Assembly (NCBI GenBank): GCA_036320915.1
Contig: JAXBDG010000001.1
Coordinates: 3,184,001-3,248,000, forward strand
DNA from: Linnemannia elongata
Taxonomy: Eukaryota; Mortierellomycota; Mortierellomycetes; Mortierellales; Mortierellaceae
Reading direction: 5' to 3'
DNA: 64,000 bases
Shown: positions 45,950 to 56,419 of the stretch, one piece after another
Position numbering within the stretch: position 1 is the first letter of the stretch
How the letters are laid out: each line of letters opens with the position of its first letter
Notes under the pieces: generated by a model
What the model was told of the DNA's origin: nothing
Databases searched by the model: none
The model's input: only the letters and a program-made list of their open reading frames with translations
Position numbers and translations under genes: made by a program

Positions 45950-48022
45950 TTAGACCTCATCGCAAAGGTCAGCCTTGATGGTCACGGGTACTACGGAGGG
46001 TGCCATCGAAAACATACTGTTGGGAATGGCCGAAATACCAAACATGCCCGCAAGTGCAGGCGACGGCTCAGGCTTGCACATAACATTGGCATCGACCCCT
46101 TCATGAGTCGACATGGGGTTGAAGGGTGCAGGTCGAGTCGCTTGTCCAAGACCTGCTCCAGAGACTGAGCCAGTGTCAACTCCTTGAGCGCCTGTCAACT
46201 GTAGTGACCCTCCCTTGACCGGCCCAGCGTCATGTTCTCCATGAGACACTCCAGCTGCAGCGGCAGCAGCAGCAGCAGCAGCATTTGCGGCATTTGCGGC
46301 ATTTGCGGCCTGGGCAGTCATGATGGCATTTGCCGCAGCCATCATCATAGGACTCGAGTTGACAGCCTGAAGCGCAGCTGCTATGGTCATGGCCGCTTGA
46401 CTTGGGTAAGGTCCGAATATGTGCGGGTTGATCAATCCGGACTGGTGAGCTCGTAGGGCGGCAGTTAGGTTGGGATGAGAATGTTCGATGTGGTACTTGA
46501 GTCCATTCAGGTTCTTGTACCGTTTGCCGCATTCGAGAAAAGTACACACATAGGGCTTGGTCTCTGGAGAATCCGTCTCGCCCATGCCACCAGTCGAACA
46601 GTGTCCATGCAGGTTGTGGTACTTGAGTCCGTTGGGATTCTTGTAAGCCTTGTCACATCCGAGAACAGAGCATCGGTACGGCTTGTCGCTCGTATTGGTG
46701 TTGCCGGTCCGTGTTAGATCCTCCATAAGGCTAAACACCTCGTCTCGTTGCCGCATCAAATCCACTGCGGCGGTTACATAGGGCGAGTTGGTCGAATTCA
46801 TGGCCAAGGGTCGCGTCGTCGTCAAAGGTCCAATGGGTCCCATACGTCCATTCGCAGCTGGATAGACTGAAGGGTTGAGCGATGCTAGGTCAGGATGCGA
46901 TGTCATCGGTGTACTGGTCGTCATGTTACCGGTATGGAATGGGTAAGGCCCGAGTCCGCCGTGGTTCTTTTCCAATGTTTGAGCCGAATGCATGTCCGAA
47001 TAGATAGAAGCGGTTGATCGCTGGTTCGACTCCACGACTTGCCGCTTTGCCATAGGACCCAAAAAGTCCGACGCAATAGTCGAGCCATTGGGTCTAGATC
47101 GAAGGATGGCATTTGAAAAGGCCGAAGAGTGGTCTCCATGGCCATCATTTTCATCTTCTGCATAGATATCTGCTAGTGAGACAACGGCTTTGCGTTTTGA
47201 TGGTCCATTTAGACTAGAGTTGAAGGCTTCGAGGGCATGTGTGGTCGAATTGCGGGATGCAGCCTCGACATCACTTGCCGAAATGTTGCTGCTGGGACGA
47301 CGGTAAAGTGGGTGGGTGGAATGGATAAGGGGGTGCTGCGTCAAGGTAGGATTGGTCCGTGAAGCAAGTAAATGTGCAGGATAGTGATGAGGGAAGGACT
47401 GATGGAGGTGGTTGACTGCGGCGCCAAGTTCTGCGACCACAGAGCTGTTGAGATCAGACCCTGAGGGGGAGGCTGATGATGGACTTGAAGGCGCCGAGTC
47501 GGAGTCGCTCCAGCCGTCCTCATCAAAGAACTCGGAGTCGTTTTCGACAAAGTCCTCGTCGTCTTCCTCGAAGCGGACGTGGCATTCTTCATAGTGTTGA
47601 AGGAGGTCATGGAGGTCCAGTAGACGGAGGCCGCAGCAGTAGAAGTCGCGACAGAAGGCAGTCTCGAACTCACGCGCATGGACGTGGACGTTATCTGCAG
47701 CGAAGGAAGGGGACTGGGACCTTTCAAAGTCAGAGTCAAATCTAAAAGAGAACGAGGAGTTTTCCAGGGGATGCCAGGAGGGGGCAGGGGGAAAGTATGA
47801 GGTAGAGGCAGAGGATGAGTGAGAAGGGCTATCCAAGGGGGTTGTTACTGCGGGAGAAGGTGATCTTGTAGCGGGAGGGGTGAGGGTAGAGGGTTGGGGG
47901 ACGGTCTTTTGTTCCCAACGAAGAGAAGAGAGGTCGATTTGAGAGCAGTTTGCTATGGGCAAAGCGCAGGGCTTTGTTTGATTTGGCGCAGTCATGTTGA
48001 TGGTGGAGGTGGGGGTAGGCAT
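45950..48022 (-). CDS. Sfp1-like C2H2 zinc-finger regulator
   Basis: A single exon of 690 residues. Two C2H2 fingers lie at residues 451-474 and 493-516, each followed by the signature YKNPNGLKYH / YKNLNGLKYH that marks Sfp1, the yeast activator of ribosomal-protein and ribosome-biogenesis genes. A separate N-terminal Cys/His motif at 124-147 (FCRDFYCCG, then LHDLLQHYEECH) followed by an acidic stretch is also typical of Sfp1 orthologues. The rest is Ser/Pro/Asn-rich, with a poly-Ala run made of ANAAN repeats near residue 580. A TATATA box at 48162-48167 places transcription start downstream of the longest in-frame Met (48199), so the Met at 48022 is preferred; 47995 is a second option. Confidence 0.82.
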   Translation of the reverse strand: MPTPTSTINMTAPNQTKPCALPIANCSQIDLSSLRWEQKTVPQPSTLTPPATRSPSPAVTTPLDSPSHSSSASTSYFPPAPSWHPLENSSFSFRFDSDFERSQSPSFAADNVHVHAREFETAFCRDFYCCGLRLLDLHDLLQHYEECHVRFEEDDEDFVENDSEFFDEDGWSDSDSAPSSPSSASPSGSDLNSSVVAELGAAVNHLHQSFPHHYPAHLLASRTNPTLTQHPLIHSTHPLYRRPSSNISASDVEAASRNSTTHALEAFNSSLNGPSKRKAVVSLADIYAEDENDGHGDHSSAFSNAILRSRPNGSTIASDFLGPMAKRQVVESNQRSTASIYSDMHSAQTLEKNHGGLGPYPFHTGNMTTSTPMTSHPDLASLNPSVYPAANGRMGPIGPLTTTRPLAMNSTNSPYVTAAVDLMRQRDEVFSLMEDLTRTGNTNTSDKPYRCSVLGCDKAYKNPNGLKYHNLHGHCSTGGMGETDSPETKPYVCTFLECGKRYKNLNGLKYHIEHSHPNLTAALRAHQSGLINPHIFGPYPSQAAMTIAAALQAVNSSPMMMAAANAIMTAQAANAANAANAAAAAAAAAAGVSHGEHDAGPVKGGSLQLTGAQGVDTGSVSGAGLGQATRPAPFNPMSTHEGVDANVMCKPEPSPALAGMFGISAIPNSMFSMAPSVVPVTIKADLCDEV

Positions 48023-48161
48023 ATGAATATGGTTGAGAAAAGAAGACAAGAGGGAGAATAAAATATATGTTTGAAGAGAGGGAAGTAGAGTGGGGAGGAA
48101 GGGAGGAAGGAAGAAATGGGGAGAAAAAGAGAAAGAAAGGGAGAAGGGACGCGGAGTAAAG

Positions 48162-48167
48162 TATATA
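48162..48167 (-). promoter_or_regulatory. TATA box of the Sfp1-like gene
   Basis: TATATA within GTATATATAC lies 140 bp upstream of the preferred Met at 48022. It excludes the longest in-frame Met as the normal start. Confidence 0.55.
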
Positions 48168-48568
48168 TACAAAAATGCAATGACAGTGAAAGGAACCACT
48201 CAGAGATGTAAGGGCTGGCCGGACTGATGAAGAAAAGAAAAAGTGAGCACGGTCACCACTCACTTTCGATGTGTACATGTAAAATATATGTATAATGTGT
48301 TTGCGTGCAATCACTCCACCACTCCTCTCCACGGAATCACCTCTTCCTCTACTCTTCGTCTACCAACCCTTGCCTTGACTTATTGCTTATTGCATGTTAA
48401 TACTGGTGCAGTAGATGTGTGTGCTTGTCCCCCCCTTCGTCCCTTCGTCCATCAATCCTCCTTCTTCTCAATCCCACACCCCCTGTTCGATTGATGTGAT
48501 TCCCTTTTTGTTTCCTGAGTTCGCTTGTTTCTCATCCCATGCATCCGAGCAAGTCCAAACACTAAATA

Positions 48569-48593
48569 CACACACACACACACACACACACAC
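48569..48593. repeat. (AC)n microsatellite
   Basis: About 12 AC units. Confidence 0.9.
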
Positions 48594-49749
48594 GCCCAAT
48601 CGTTTTTTTTCTCTTTCTCTTGTGCACACACTCGCACACACACCAATGCAAGGGACCCCTCATTTTTCTCTTTTTCTTTTCCCCTTCGGAGGGTGATGAA
48701 CGTCTGCTTGCGCTTGAGTTGTTTCCTTTGTTGTGTTTGAGAACGGACGGATAATACGAACCCATCAAAGATCAATTGAACAAAAAAAAGGGGGGGGGGG
48801 GACGAGGACAAGACAAGAGGAGGAAGAGAGAGAGAGAGAGAGAGGGAAGGAGAGGGAGGGAGGGAATCTCGTTCACTTGTTGCTTTGTTGTTGTTTGTTG
48901 ACGGTGGTGGTGGATGCGAAAGATGAAGCAGGACACTCCGTGCGCTCCTCTTTCTTTGGTGCGCTTTACTCGATTGTGTCTTTCTATCAATGCCACCGAC
49001 GCCTCCACTGGACACCAACAAACCAGACATAGATTTCGTATTGTAAGGGGAATAATGATTCCGTATAGGATGATGGGACATGATGGGTGATGAAACTGAT
49101 GAAGAGTGAAGAACGGTCGGTGATCATTGGCGGTCAACCAGACAGTCAGATATGCAGCCAGGTACTTCGGTAGGGTAAGCAACCGCGAGAAGTGACAACA
49201 AAGAGCGAGCGAGTTATTGCCTGTTGATGTTGAGTTCTGATCTAAGAGCAGCCAATCAGTGGGACTAGGGGGGTGGGAGGAAGAACTAGTAGGCATTTTG
49301 AGACATGGCCACCAAAGCAACGGACTTTTTCTTTTTTTTTATCGTTATGCCTTATGCAAACACTAAATATCTTCGGAGGTTATGCAGAACATAACCCTTC
49401 CATCAGGTGAACACCCTTCCCTTGGTCGCTCACTCACTCACTCACTCACTCACACAATCCACTCCACTCCACTCCACTCGGACATCAACCGGGAAAAAAG
49501 GGTACAAATGTTGGATACATCCAACAATCGCCATCATCATACATACATAGAAAGAGAAATGGAAGTGATCGCGTGCATTGAACAAAACGACAACCCCAGT
49601 TTGACAATACAGTCCCATTCGTCTCTTCAACATGGTAGGACAAACCATATGCTCCCTCTCTTTATCTTCCTTGGCTTTCACATTAACACTGTACAAAGGA
49701 GTGTCGGGTAGCGGGCACAAAGGAAAACCAATCCATCGCTACTCTCTTA

Positions 49750-49754
<5 letters not shown>

Positions 49755-49784
<30 letters not shown>
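49755..49784. repeat. Poly(T) homopolymer, 30 bp
   Basis: An uninterrupted T tract between TTATCCTC and AAGGTATG. Confidence 0.9.
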
Positions 49785-49787
<3 letters not shown>

Positions 49788-50416
49788 GTATGATTTACAC
49801 AAAAATTAAGGGAGAGTGGGGGTTCCAAGGCTACGGGCGTTGAGAGTAACCAACAGCATCTCTCGTTTTCTTGTTCTTCTTGAGACAGCCCTCTCGAGCC
49901 AGACAGTACAAAGGGGGAGGGGGGTGCATTGGGAGAGAAGGAGAGAAGGAGAGGGAGAGAGGGAAAAGAAAGGAACTGCGGTAACGGATAAAAAACTAAA
50001 TATCTCTCTCGCTCTCTCTACGCACCGATTTTAAGCATCGATCAAGCCCCTTCACCCCTACTTATTCTTAAAAGTCAAAGAAGTACGAGAACAGAAATAC
50101 CAGCGAGGTGGCAGAATAAGGCGGGAGTTGGAAACCAAAAGGAAACGTTGCTCGGGCCATGTTTAAAGATGGCTATGGCTGATGTTGGTCATCCCCACCG
50201 ATGCCTGATCAAGAAGTCAAGTTGAACAAATAAACAAACAAGCAAACACTCGCTTCTGAAAAAAAAGGGAGAGAGAAGAGAACAAGGGAGGGAGAAGGAA
50301 AGAGGTGGGAACGGACCCTCGTTGACTGACGACCATCAGACTCTTCAAACGAAGATCATGTTCCAAGGAAAAAAAAGTAGAAAAAGGGGGATCGATATAA
50401 GGAGAGGAAAGAGGAC

Positions 50417-50554
50417 TTACTCAAACGTGGCCAAGTAAGGATGCTGTTGTTGGAGAAGAGGCGTAGGGTGGGAGACGAGCGTAGAGCCTGCTCGGCTGTG
50501 TCGTGTAGGCATGGGCATAGCTGTGAGCTGTTGGATCTCGATAGGTGCTGGCAT
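50417..50554 (-). CDS. Probable small protein, 45-49 residues
   Basis: The minus-strand frame starts MPAPIEIQQLTAMPMPTRHS and continues with RAGSTLVSHP and HPYLATFE before a stop, 45 residues. The last codons overlap a consensus donor (GAGTAAGTCC). Splicing to the CAG acceptor ending at 50205 would instead give a 49-residue product ending EHRWG. The start codon is preceded by a CAACAACAAAACAACC leader like those of real genes here, and a minus-strand TATATA lies at 50856-50861. RHSRAGS is a plausible PKA-type phosphosite. No family is recognised. The short length makes a chance frame possible. Confidence 0.42.
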   Translation of the reverse strand: MPAPIEIQQLTAMPMPTRHSRAGSTLVSHPTPLLQQQHPYLATFE

Positions 50555-51164
50555 CGCGTCTACTGTTTCTTCTGTGTGGTTGTTTTGTTGTTGCTTGTTA
50601 TTCGATGAAGGAGAGGAGAGAATGAGGAGCTATTTACAAGAGTGTCAGAAAGGCGCGGGAAACGGAAGTATGTGAAGGGGGGAATGAATAAAATGGATGA
50701 GAAATGAGCTTATTGTCGTTGGTGTTGAATGAGTATGTTGTTGGTGAGGTTTGAATGAGAACTGGGCGAGACAGTCGAGACGAATGAGTGAGGAGGGAGA
50801 GTGAGCTACAAGTTAATAGAATAAGAATAAAAAAGAAAGACGTTGAGGGTCGACGTATATACAGGTGGAGAAGGAAAGGAGGGAAGAGTAAGTAAAGTCA
50901 AAGAAAGAAGAGAGGAATAAGAGAAGAGGGTAAAGAAGCAAGGTCAAAGACAACGGAAAAACAGGTAAAGAGAGGAAACAAGAAGGAAGCAAGATCTTCA
51001 ATGGAGGGGAAGTGAAGGGTGGGGGAGGGTTCCCTTGTTCGCTCCTTGTTGCTTTCATTATGATGATACATACACACGCTACCCACTTGCAAGCGCCACG
51101 CTACCTCATCCACTAGTCTTACTTTCACTTACAGAAAAGCTACACGTCAAGAAGTACGTTTCCT

Positions 51165-51168
<4 letters not shown>

Positions 51169-51197
<29 letters not shown>
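51169..51197. repeat. (CT)n microsatellite
   Basis: About 14 CT units. Confidence 0.9.
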
Positions 51198-51202
<5 letters not shown>

Positions 51203-52075
51203 ACGTCTGAGCAGTCAAGTGGCCATTTTTCGCTCGTTCTCTCTCACTGTCATTCATCATCCACAGCCAAGGCCCAGTTGGTTTCAAAATCATCTCTCTT
51301 CCCTCACTCCAAATCATTTCCCTCACTCCAGATTACACATCGTCTCTCTCCCATCCACACACGCACAATCGACGCTCACTCATCAAGGACGCCTGCTCGG
51401 AACCATTCTTTCAGTCCTTGAATGATGCCGAGGCAGCGGGTTCTCATTTTTCATCAAGGTTATTTTTGTAAGTAAAAAAGCGAGAGGACTGGCCGTCTTT
51501 ACCTACACCTCCAATGTCACCTGTACGCGGTTTCATCATACGCGTCCAATATTCACGAAACGATTGTCTCGCCCACCGAGACTCCCCATCATTATTCAAT
51601 TGATGCGCTAATGAGCGAAACCGCTTGCAAGAATACAATGCCACCATCGCGAATCAACATTTTAGCGTCGATACAACTTCCTCCTTGTCCTCTTCCTCCC
51701 TCCTTCCTTCTCCACAACCTTGCTCCCTTCCCCTTCTATTCCACTCCCTTCCCACCAAATCAACCCCTTCTCTCTCACCCCACAAACACATACTGTTGTC
51801 CCTTCTTTTCCTCATATGTCCCTGTCTTATGTCTTTCGGCATGTACCTTCTAAATGAATATCTGCTGTCCTTCCTTCACATTCATCTCCTTCTTTCTCCA
51901 TTGTCGTCCCATGGGCATGCTCTGCACCCTGACCACTCAAAAGTTCTTCTCCGACATTTCTTTTATCCCAAAGTATGCAAGACGCACGCCTATCGATGCA
52001 ACATAACTGCCATCAATCTCATCTTTCATATGTCTTTTTCAACATACAAACACTTCCTCCCTTTCGGACATTAGC

Positions 52076-52200
52076 CCTATTCAGAGTTGAAAAAAGATTT
52101 CTGTCCGTTTTCCATGTTTGGGAAACGAACAGCTTCAATCCCTATGTACGATTCCCAAAGATGGAAAACGGACAGAAATCTTTTTTCAACTCTGAATAGG
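52076..52200. repeat. 125-bp near-perfect inverted repeat (foldback/MITE-like)
   Basis: Two 49-bp arms, 52076-52124 and 52152-52200, are reverse complements with a single mismatch (G versus C in ATG/ATC next to TTTGGGAA), around a 27-nt loop. The arms begin CCTATTCAGAGTTG and end CAACTCTGAATAGG. If the terminal TA is read as a target duplication, the element would be a TA-flanked palindrome starting TTCAGAG. It has no coding capacity and matches no gene in the window. It could be a mobile foldback element or the source of a hairpin small RNA. Confidence 0.9.
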
Positions 52201-53275
52201 CCTATTGGATTTTTTTTTCTTCTTTCTGGCTTGATCACAAAACAGGGCGCCTTTTTAGAATTCAGGGGCTGGCCAAAGAGGAAAAAGGAACACAAGTGTG
52301 TAGGCATGAACCTAGGCATGCATATTTTTTTTTTTGGTCTTCCGTCCCCTGATTCACTTCTTCCACTTAGTTCTTGGTTGGTTGTTGGTTTTGATTGCTG
52401 TTTGGTGGTTTTGCAGGAAATGAACAAGTTTTAGCGCGTGCGAGTGAGTGAGTGAGTGCGTGCGTGCGCGCGCTCGATCCCAAAGTAATATGAGTAATGA
52501 GCGAGTGCAAAGGTGATCATGCAGATCGTGGAGGTGTGGGGAAAAAAAATCGAACGTGATAATAATTATTAGCAAGGAGCGGCCCAGGCCAACACTACGC
52601 AGACAATCAATCATCACAGTGTTACGGTCGCGTTGAGAGTCTATTTTTCAGATTGAAGTATCGCTATCCATCAATGAAACATCAGGAAGTCTCAATCATG
52701 ACCGACTCCCGCCGCTACCCAATACTTGGAAGTCAACTCTGACGATTTTGTTTGCATGTTTAAAACAGTGGACAATTAAACAAAAACATTCCATCTCATT
52801 GGGAGCAAAGCACTGGAATGGGAACGAGGAGTTCCTTCTTTCTGACTTCGGGGTTTATGTTCGAGGGGTTTCCAGGGGCGGTACACAGCTTGTTTACATC
52901 GATGATGGATGTCATACTGGACTTAACCGAGCGCAAGGAACGACATCATGAAACGAGCGATCTTCGATGTTGGGCCTGTCCTACCTCTCTCCTTCGTCCT
53001 CTCCTTCTTTCTCTCCTTCTTCCTCTCCGTCGTCGTCGTCTTTTTCATTCCCATTCTTACCAGGACACCTCCAAAAGTGGACAGACAAGACACAGCTGGA
53101 CAACTAACACTACATGTGCTTCTTTTTCTATTTAAGTTGGATGATCATCAGTCCCAGACTGGGTTAGTTTGCTTGTTACTTGATGTTTGTTAAAGCACTT
53201 TACTTTAAACTTGAGTGCTTCAGTTGGAGCGCAGCCACGGAGATTTTGCAGGAGGAATCCCAACCCCCCGCCTCA

Positions 53276-53278
<3 letters not shown>

Positions 53279-53309
<31 letters not shown>
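53279..53309. repeat. Poly(T) homopolymer, 31 bp
   Basis: An uninterrupted T tract, about 165 bp downstream of the FAT1-like gene on its strand. Confidence 0.9.
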
Positions 53310-53474
53310 CACCTTCCTTCTTTACGGACAACCTCACGAGATGTGATATCCTCAGTTCAATAAGGAATCATCCAGTATCGTGGACACTGTGATTTTGGGG
53401 TTCATATGTTTAATTGACAACTAGATAAATCATCCACTACTTCAAGAATAAAGTAAAAAGAAATAAAGGCGCGT

Positions 53475-53957
53475 TTACAACTTGGCCTGCCCACTCACAA
53501 CCCGCTTATGCTCCGCAGCCTTAAAAGGCTTATACGAATGCCCATCCAGCCACAACATCTCATCCTTGATCACACTAGGGTCCATTCCCTCATTCACAAG
53601 CTCGACTTTCCTCTGCTTGAACGTGCCCGTGATCTCAATCTCGGGCGTCTTGCGGATAAAGATCGGTACAGAGTACCGGGGCAAGTTCTTGAGTGCGTAC
53701 TGAGCAAACTGATCCCAGTTCATTGAGGGTTTCGCAACAATGGCAGCCATACCTGCACGACCGTCGTGGCCTGGGATCTGGACACCATAGATATTGACTT
53801 CGATGCAGTCTGGGTACTGGGAGAGGACCTCGGATACTTCGGCCGTTGAGACGTTCTCAGATTTCCAGCGGAATGTGTCGCCGACGCGGTCTCCAAAATA
53901 AAAGTATCCGTCTTTGTCGCGACGCAGAATGTCGCCTGTGCGGAAGTACTTGTCGCC

Positions 53958-53990
<33 letters not shown>

Positions 53991-56419
53991 CAGGTAGGAG
54001 TGGAATGTTCATAGACGAGAAACAAGCGTTAGCGACAACGACTTTCAAAAATAGACGACTTTCACTGTGTCACTTGTCAAGACCGAAATGACTGAAGTAA
54101 CTAACCTGTTTTGAAGACATCAGTGATAACTTTCTTGTTGGTGGCACTGCTGTTCTGGTGGTATCCCTTGAAATCGCGAGTGGGTTCAGCTGAATCGATC
54201 AAAGTCAGCAACTCGCCAGGTTCACCAGCCTTGCACTAAAGTAAATTACATTCATAATAAGAGGACATACATATTGTTAGCGACACATCATTGCAGCAGT
54301 TCACATTTACATAAAATAGTATGAACAATTCAATGAAATGTACCTCAATGCAGTATCCGTTTTTGCCGCGGATCAGCTCCTCGGTTTGGACATCAAACTT
54401 GGCAATCTTAAGTCCCTTGTCCAACAAGCTAGCCAGAGCACCACGGTGTCCAATGGCACCAGAGCCAGCGACTCCCGTATTGTAGTTGGAAAGGGCTCCA
54501 GTACCCTCGGTCGATGCATACCACTCTCCAATAAGAGGGATCCCAAATCGATCTCTGAAGCGGTTCCAGACATCAGGTCGCATACCATTTCCGTGAGCCA
54601 GACGAATCGAGTGGGCCTTGTCGAGAGGGTGTTCGGGGGCGTTGAGCAGGTAGCGACAGATCTCGCCAATGTACTGAATGACTGTGACATTGTTCCTGCG
54701 GCAGTCGTCCCAAAAATATGTGGCTGAGAACTTTCTAGCCAGAACCACCGTTGCGCCCCAACTCCATGCGACGCACATACCGAGAACCGCGCCTGCACTG
54801 TGGTACAAAGGCAATGACACGTAGATACGGTCCTTCTCCGAGAACTTATAGAAACGACCCCAGAACTGCGGGCCCACTAGAAACGTAGAGCATTGATTGG
54901 CAAAAAAAACTAGCTTAGTTGCACGTTCTATTGCATTAGAGACGCGATTTGTTGTCAAGAGCGATACACTTACCACTGGCGCGAGAATGAGAGAAGCGTC
55001 CGGCCTTGGGCAAGCCGGTGGTTCCCGAGGTATATATCAACATGGCAATCTCGTCGTTAGTGGTGCCACGACGTAAGTGTTCGGGGGTATCTGCATCCGA
55101 CACGCCAGAGACATCAAGAGGTGTCGCAAAGTCGAACTGCTCTGGCCCACCATAGGAGTAGATAGAATACCCCATCTGTTGAATCTCCTCCAGCGAATTG
55201 GCGACCTGCGAGGCGAGCTCCGTGTCCATAATCAACATTGTGGCGGAGGCGGTCTTGAGGGAGTGCGTCAGTGGTTTGCCGGCGAGGTTAGTGTTGATGA
55301 AGGCTCCGGTGGCGCCAATCTTGTTGATGCCCAGCCAGCAGAAGAGGAACTCGGGCTTGTTCTGCATGAAGAGCGAGACAATGTCGCCGCGCTTGACACC
55401 CTTTGCCAATAGCCAGTTGCCGATCTTGTTGGACGCTATTTTTTGATCAATGTCATTACGATGGGTTAGGCGTGAGAAATAATGCAAACAGAAATTGAGC
55501 CGCGCTTTGCCTTTGCTCTCGCACTTTCGTTTCCCTTTTGCCCGCCGCATTTTTTTTTGGTTCTGTTGACGAGGTTGTGGGTTCCGATCGAATGATCGAT
55601 CGGACTCTAATTCATCACATGACGCTTTATTGAGCAATCCTGCTGGGGCGGAAACCTTGATGTCTCGCACACAGACAAGGTACGTTTTGAATACAATGTG
55701 GAGAAATCACTTCTGAGCACATTACATACACATCATCCAGACACACACACACACTCGCATTTACCCATTCAGTCCCGGTCCAGGGTCCACAACCCCTCTT
55801 TCGGTCCCCTGCACTCTTGCATGCATTCATTACACTCTTTTCACGCCTGTCACTCCCCACACTCTTCCGGTTATCTCAATTCCAATAAACACAATGACGA
55901 GCGATAGAGAAGTCAATGCGAGAAATGTTTACCAAGGTTAATGTCGCGGTAGGTATACGACCTGCCCTCAAAGACCAAGGCCTCACGATCGGGGTACTTG
56001 CGGTAACTGCCGTCGAAGCGGTGGGTAACGTTGATGGCATCGCTCTTCTCAATGCCACTGTAGGCGATCTTGGAACCAATGAGACTAGAGATCAAGTGGG
56101 CGTCCTGAGGTAGGCTGAGCTTGGAGCTTGCGTACATGGCCACTGGAACCGCCGCAGCGACAAGAGGAAGTGCTGTTTGAGGCGAAACAAAAAAAAAAAG
56201 AAAAGAGGAGCGTTAATATCGTTGTTGTCAGTCAGGTATCATCTTTTGACGATGAGAGTCTCATTCCGATGGAGACAATGTCGAATGGGGACTTTGTCAT
56301 TGTAATGCATGGGACTGAATGCAAGTTTTGTTTATTTTTGTTTTGTTTCAGAAAGCACCGAGTAAATCTACATACTAGGCCATATGAATAAAGACAGAGT
56401 CCGGGTACTTACCAACCAT
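53475..56419 (-). CDS. FAT1: Very-long-chain acyl-CoA synthetase / fatty acid transport protein
   Basis: Six exons, 56419-56413, 56172-55933, 55435-54974, 54876-54344, 54235-54106 and 53956-53475, give 617 residues. The first coding exon is only 7 bp (ATGGTTG). The protein activates long and very long chain fatty acids during import and beta-oxidation at membranes and peroxisomes. It has an N-terminal hydrophobic segment (LPLVAAAVPVAMYA), the AMP-binding loop IYTSGTTGLPKA, and the FATP/VLACS signature YFGDRVGDTFRWKSENVS followed by TAEV. The C-terminus GTFKQRKVELVNEG is typical of the family. The last intron ends with 31 A residues directly before TAG. The length is near yeast Fat1 (about 670). 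It ends QAKL, which is not a strict PTS1, although PTS1-like C-termini ending in KL occur. Confidence 0.94.
53960..53990. repeat. Homopolymer abutting a FAT1 3' splice site
   Basis: 31 T on the plus strand, so 31 A in the FAT1 pre-mRNA, followed immediately by TAG and exon 6. Confidence 0.9.

Larger units (their letters stand above)
48023..50416. other. Gene-poor region with simple repeats
   Basis: This holds the Sfp1 promoter, AC and GA microsatellites, CACT repeats near 49432-49452, ACTCC repeats near 49457-49478 and a T30 tract. No protein gene or RNA recognised. Confidence 0.55.
50555..53474. other. Gene-poor region with a large hairpin
   Basis: This holds a CT microsatellite (51169-51197), the 125-bp inverted repeat at 52076-52200 and a T31 tract at 53279-53309. 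Several hydrophobic or low-complexity open frames are not credible genes. Confidence 0.55.

Noticed and set aside
47829..48332. Minus-strand frame over the Sfp1 promoter
   Set aside because: It overlaps the Sfp1 5' leader and N-terminus in another frame; low-complexity Ser/Phe/Leu from CT-rich DNA.
52948..53193. Hydrophobic 81-codon frame
   Set aside because: Its hydrophobicity comes from a TTCTCTCC-rich tract; no signal or splice evidence.
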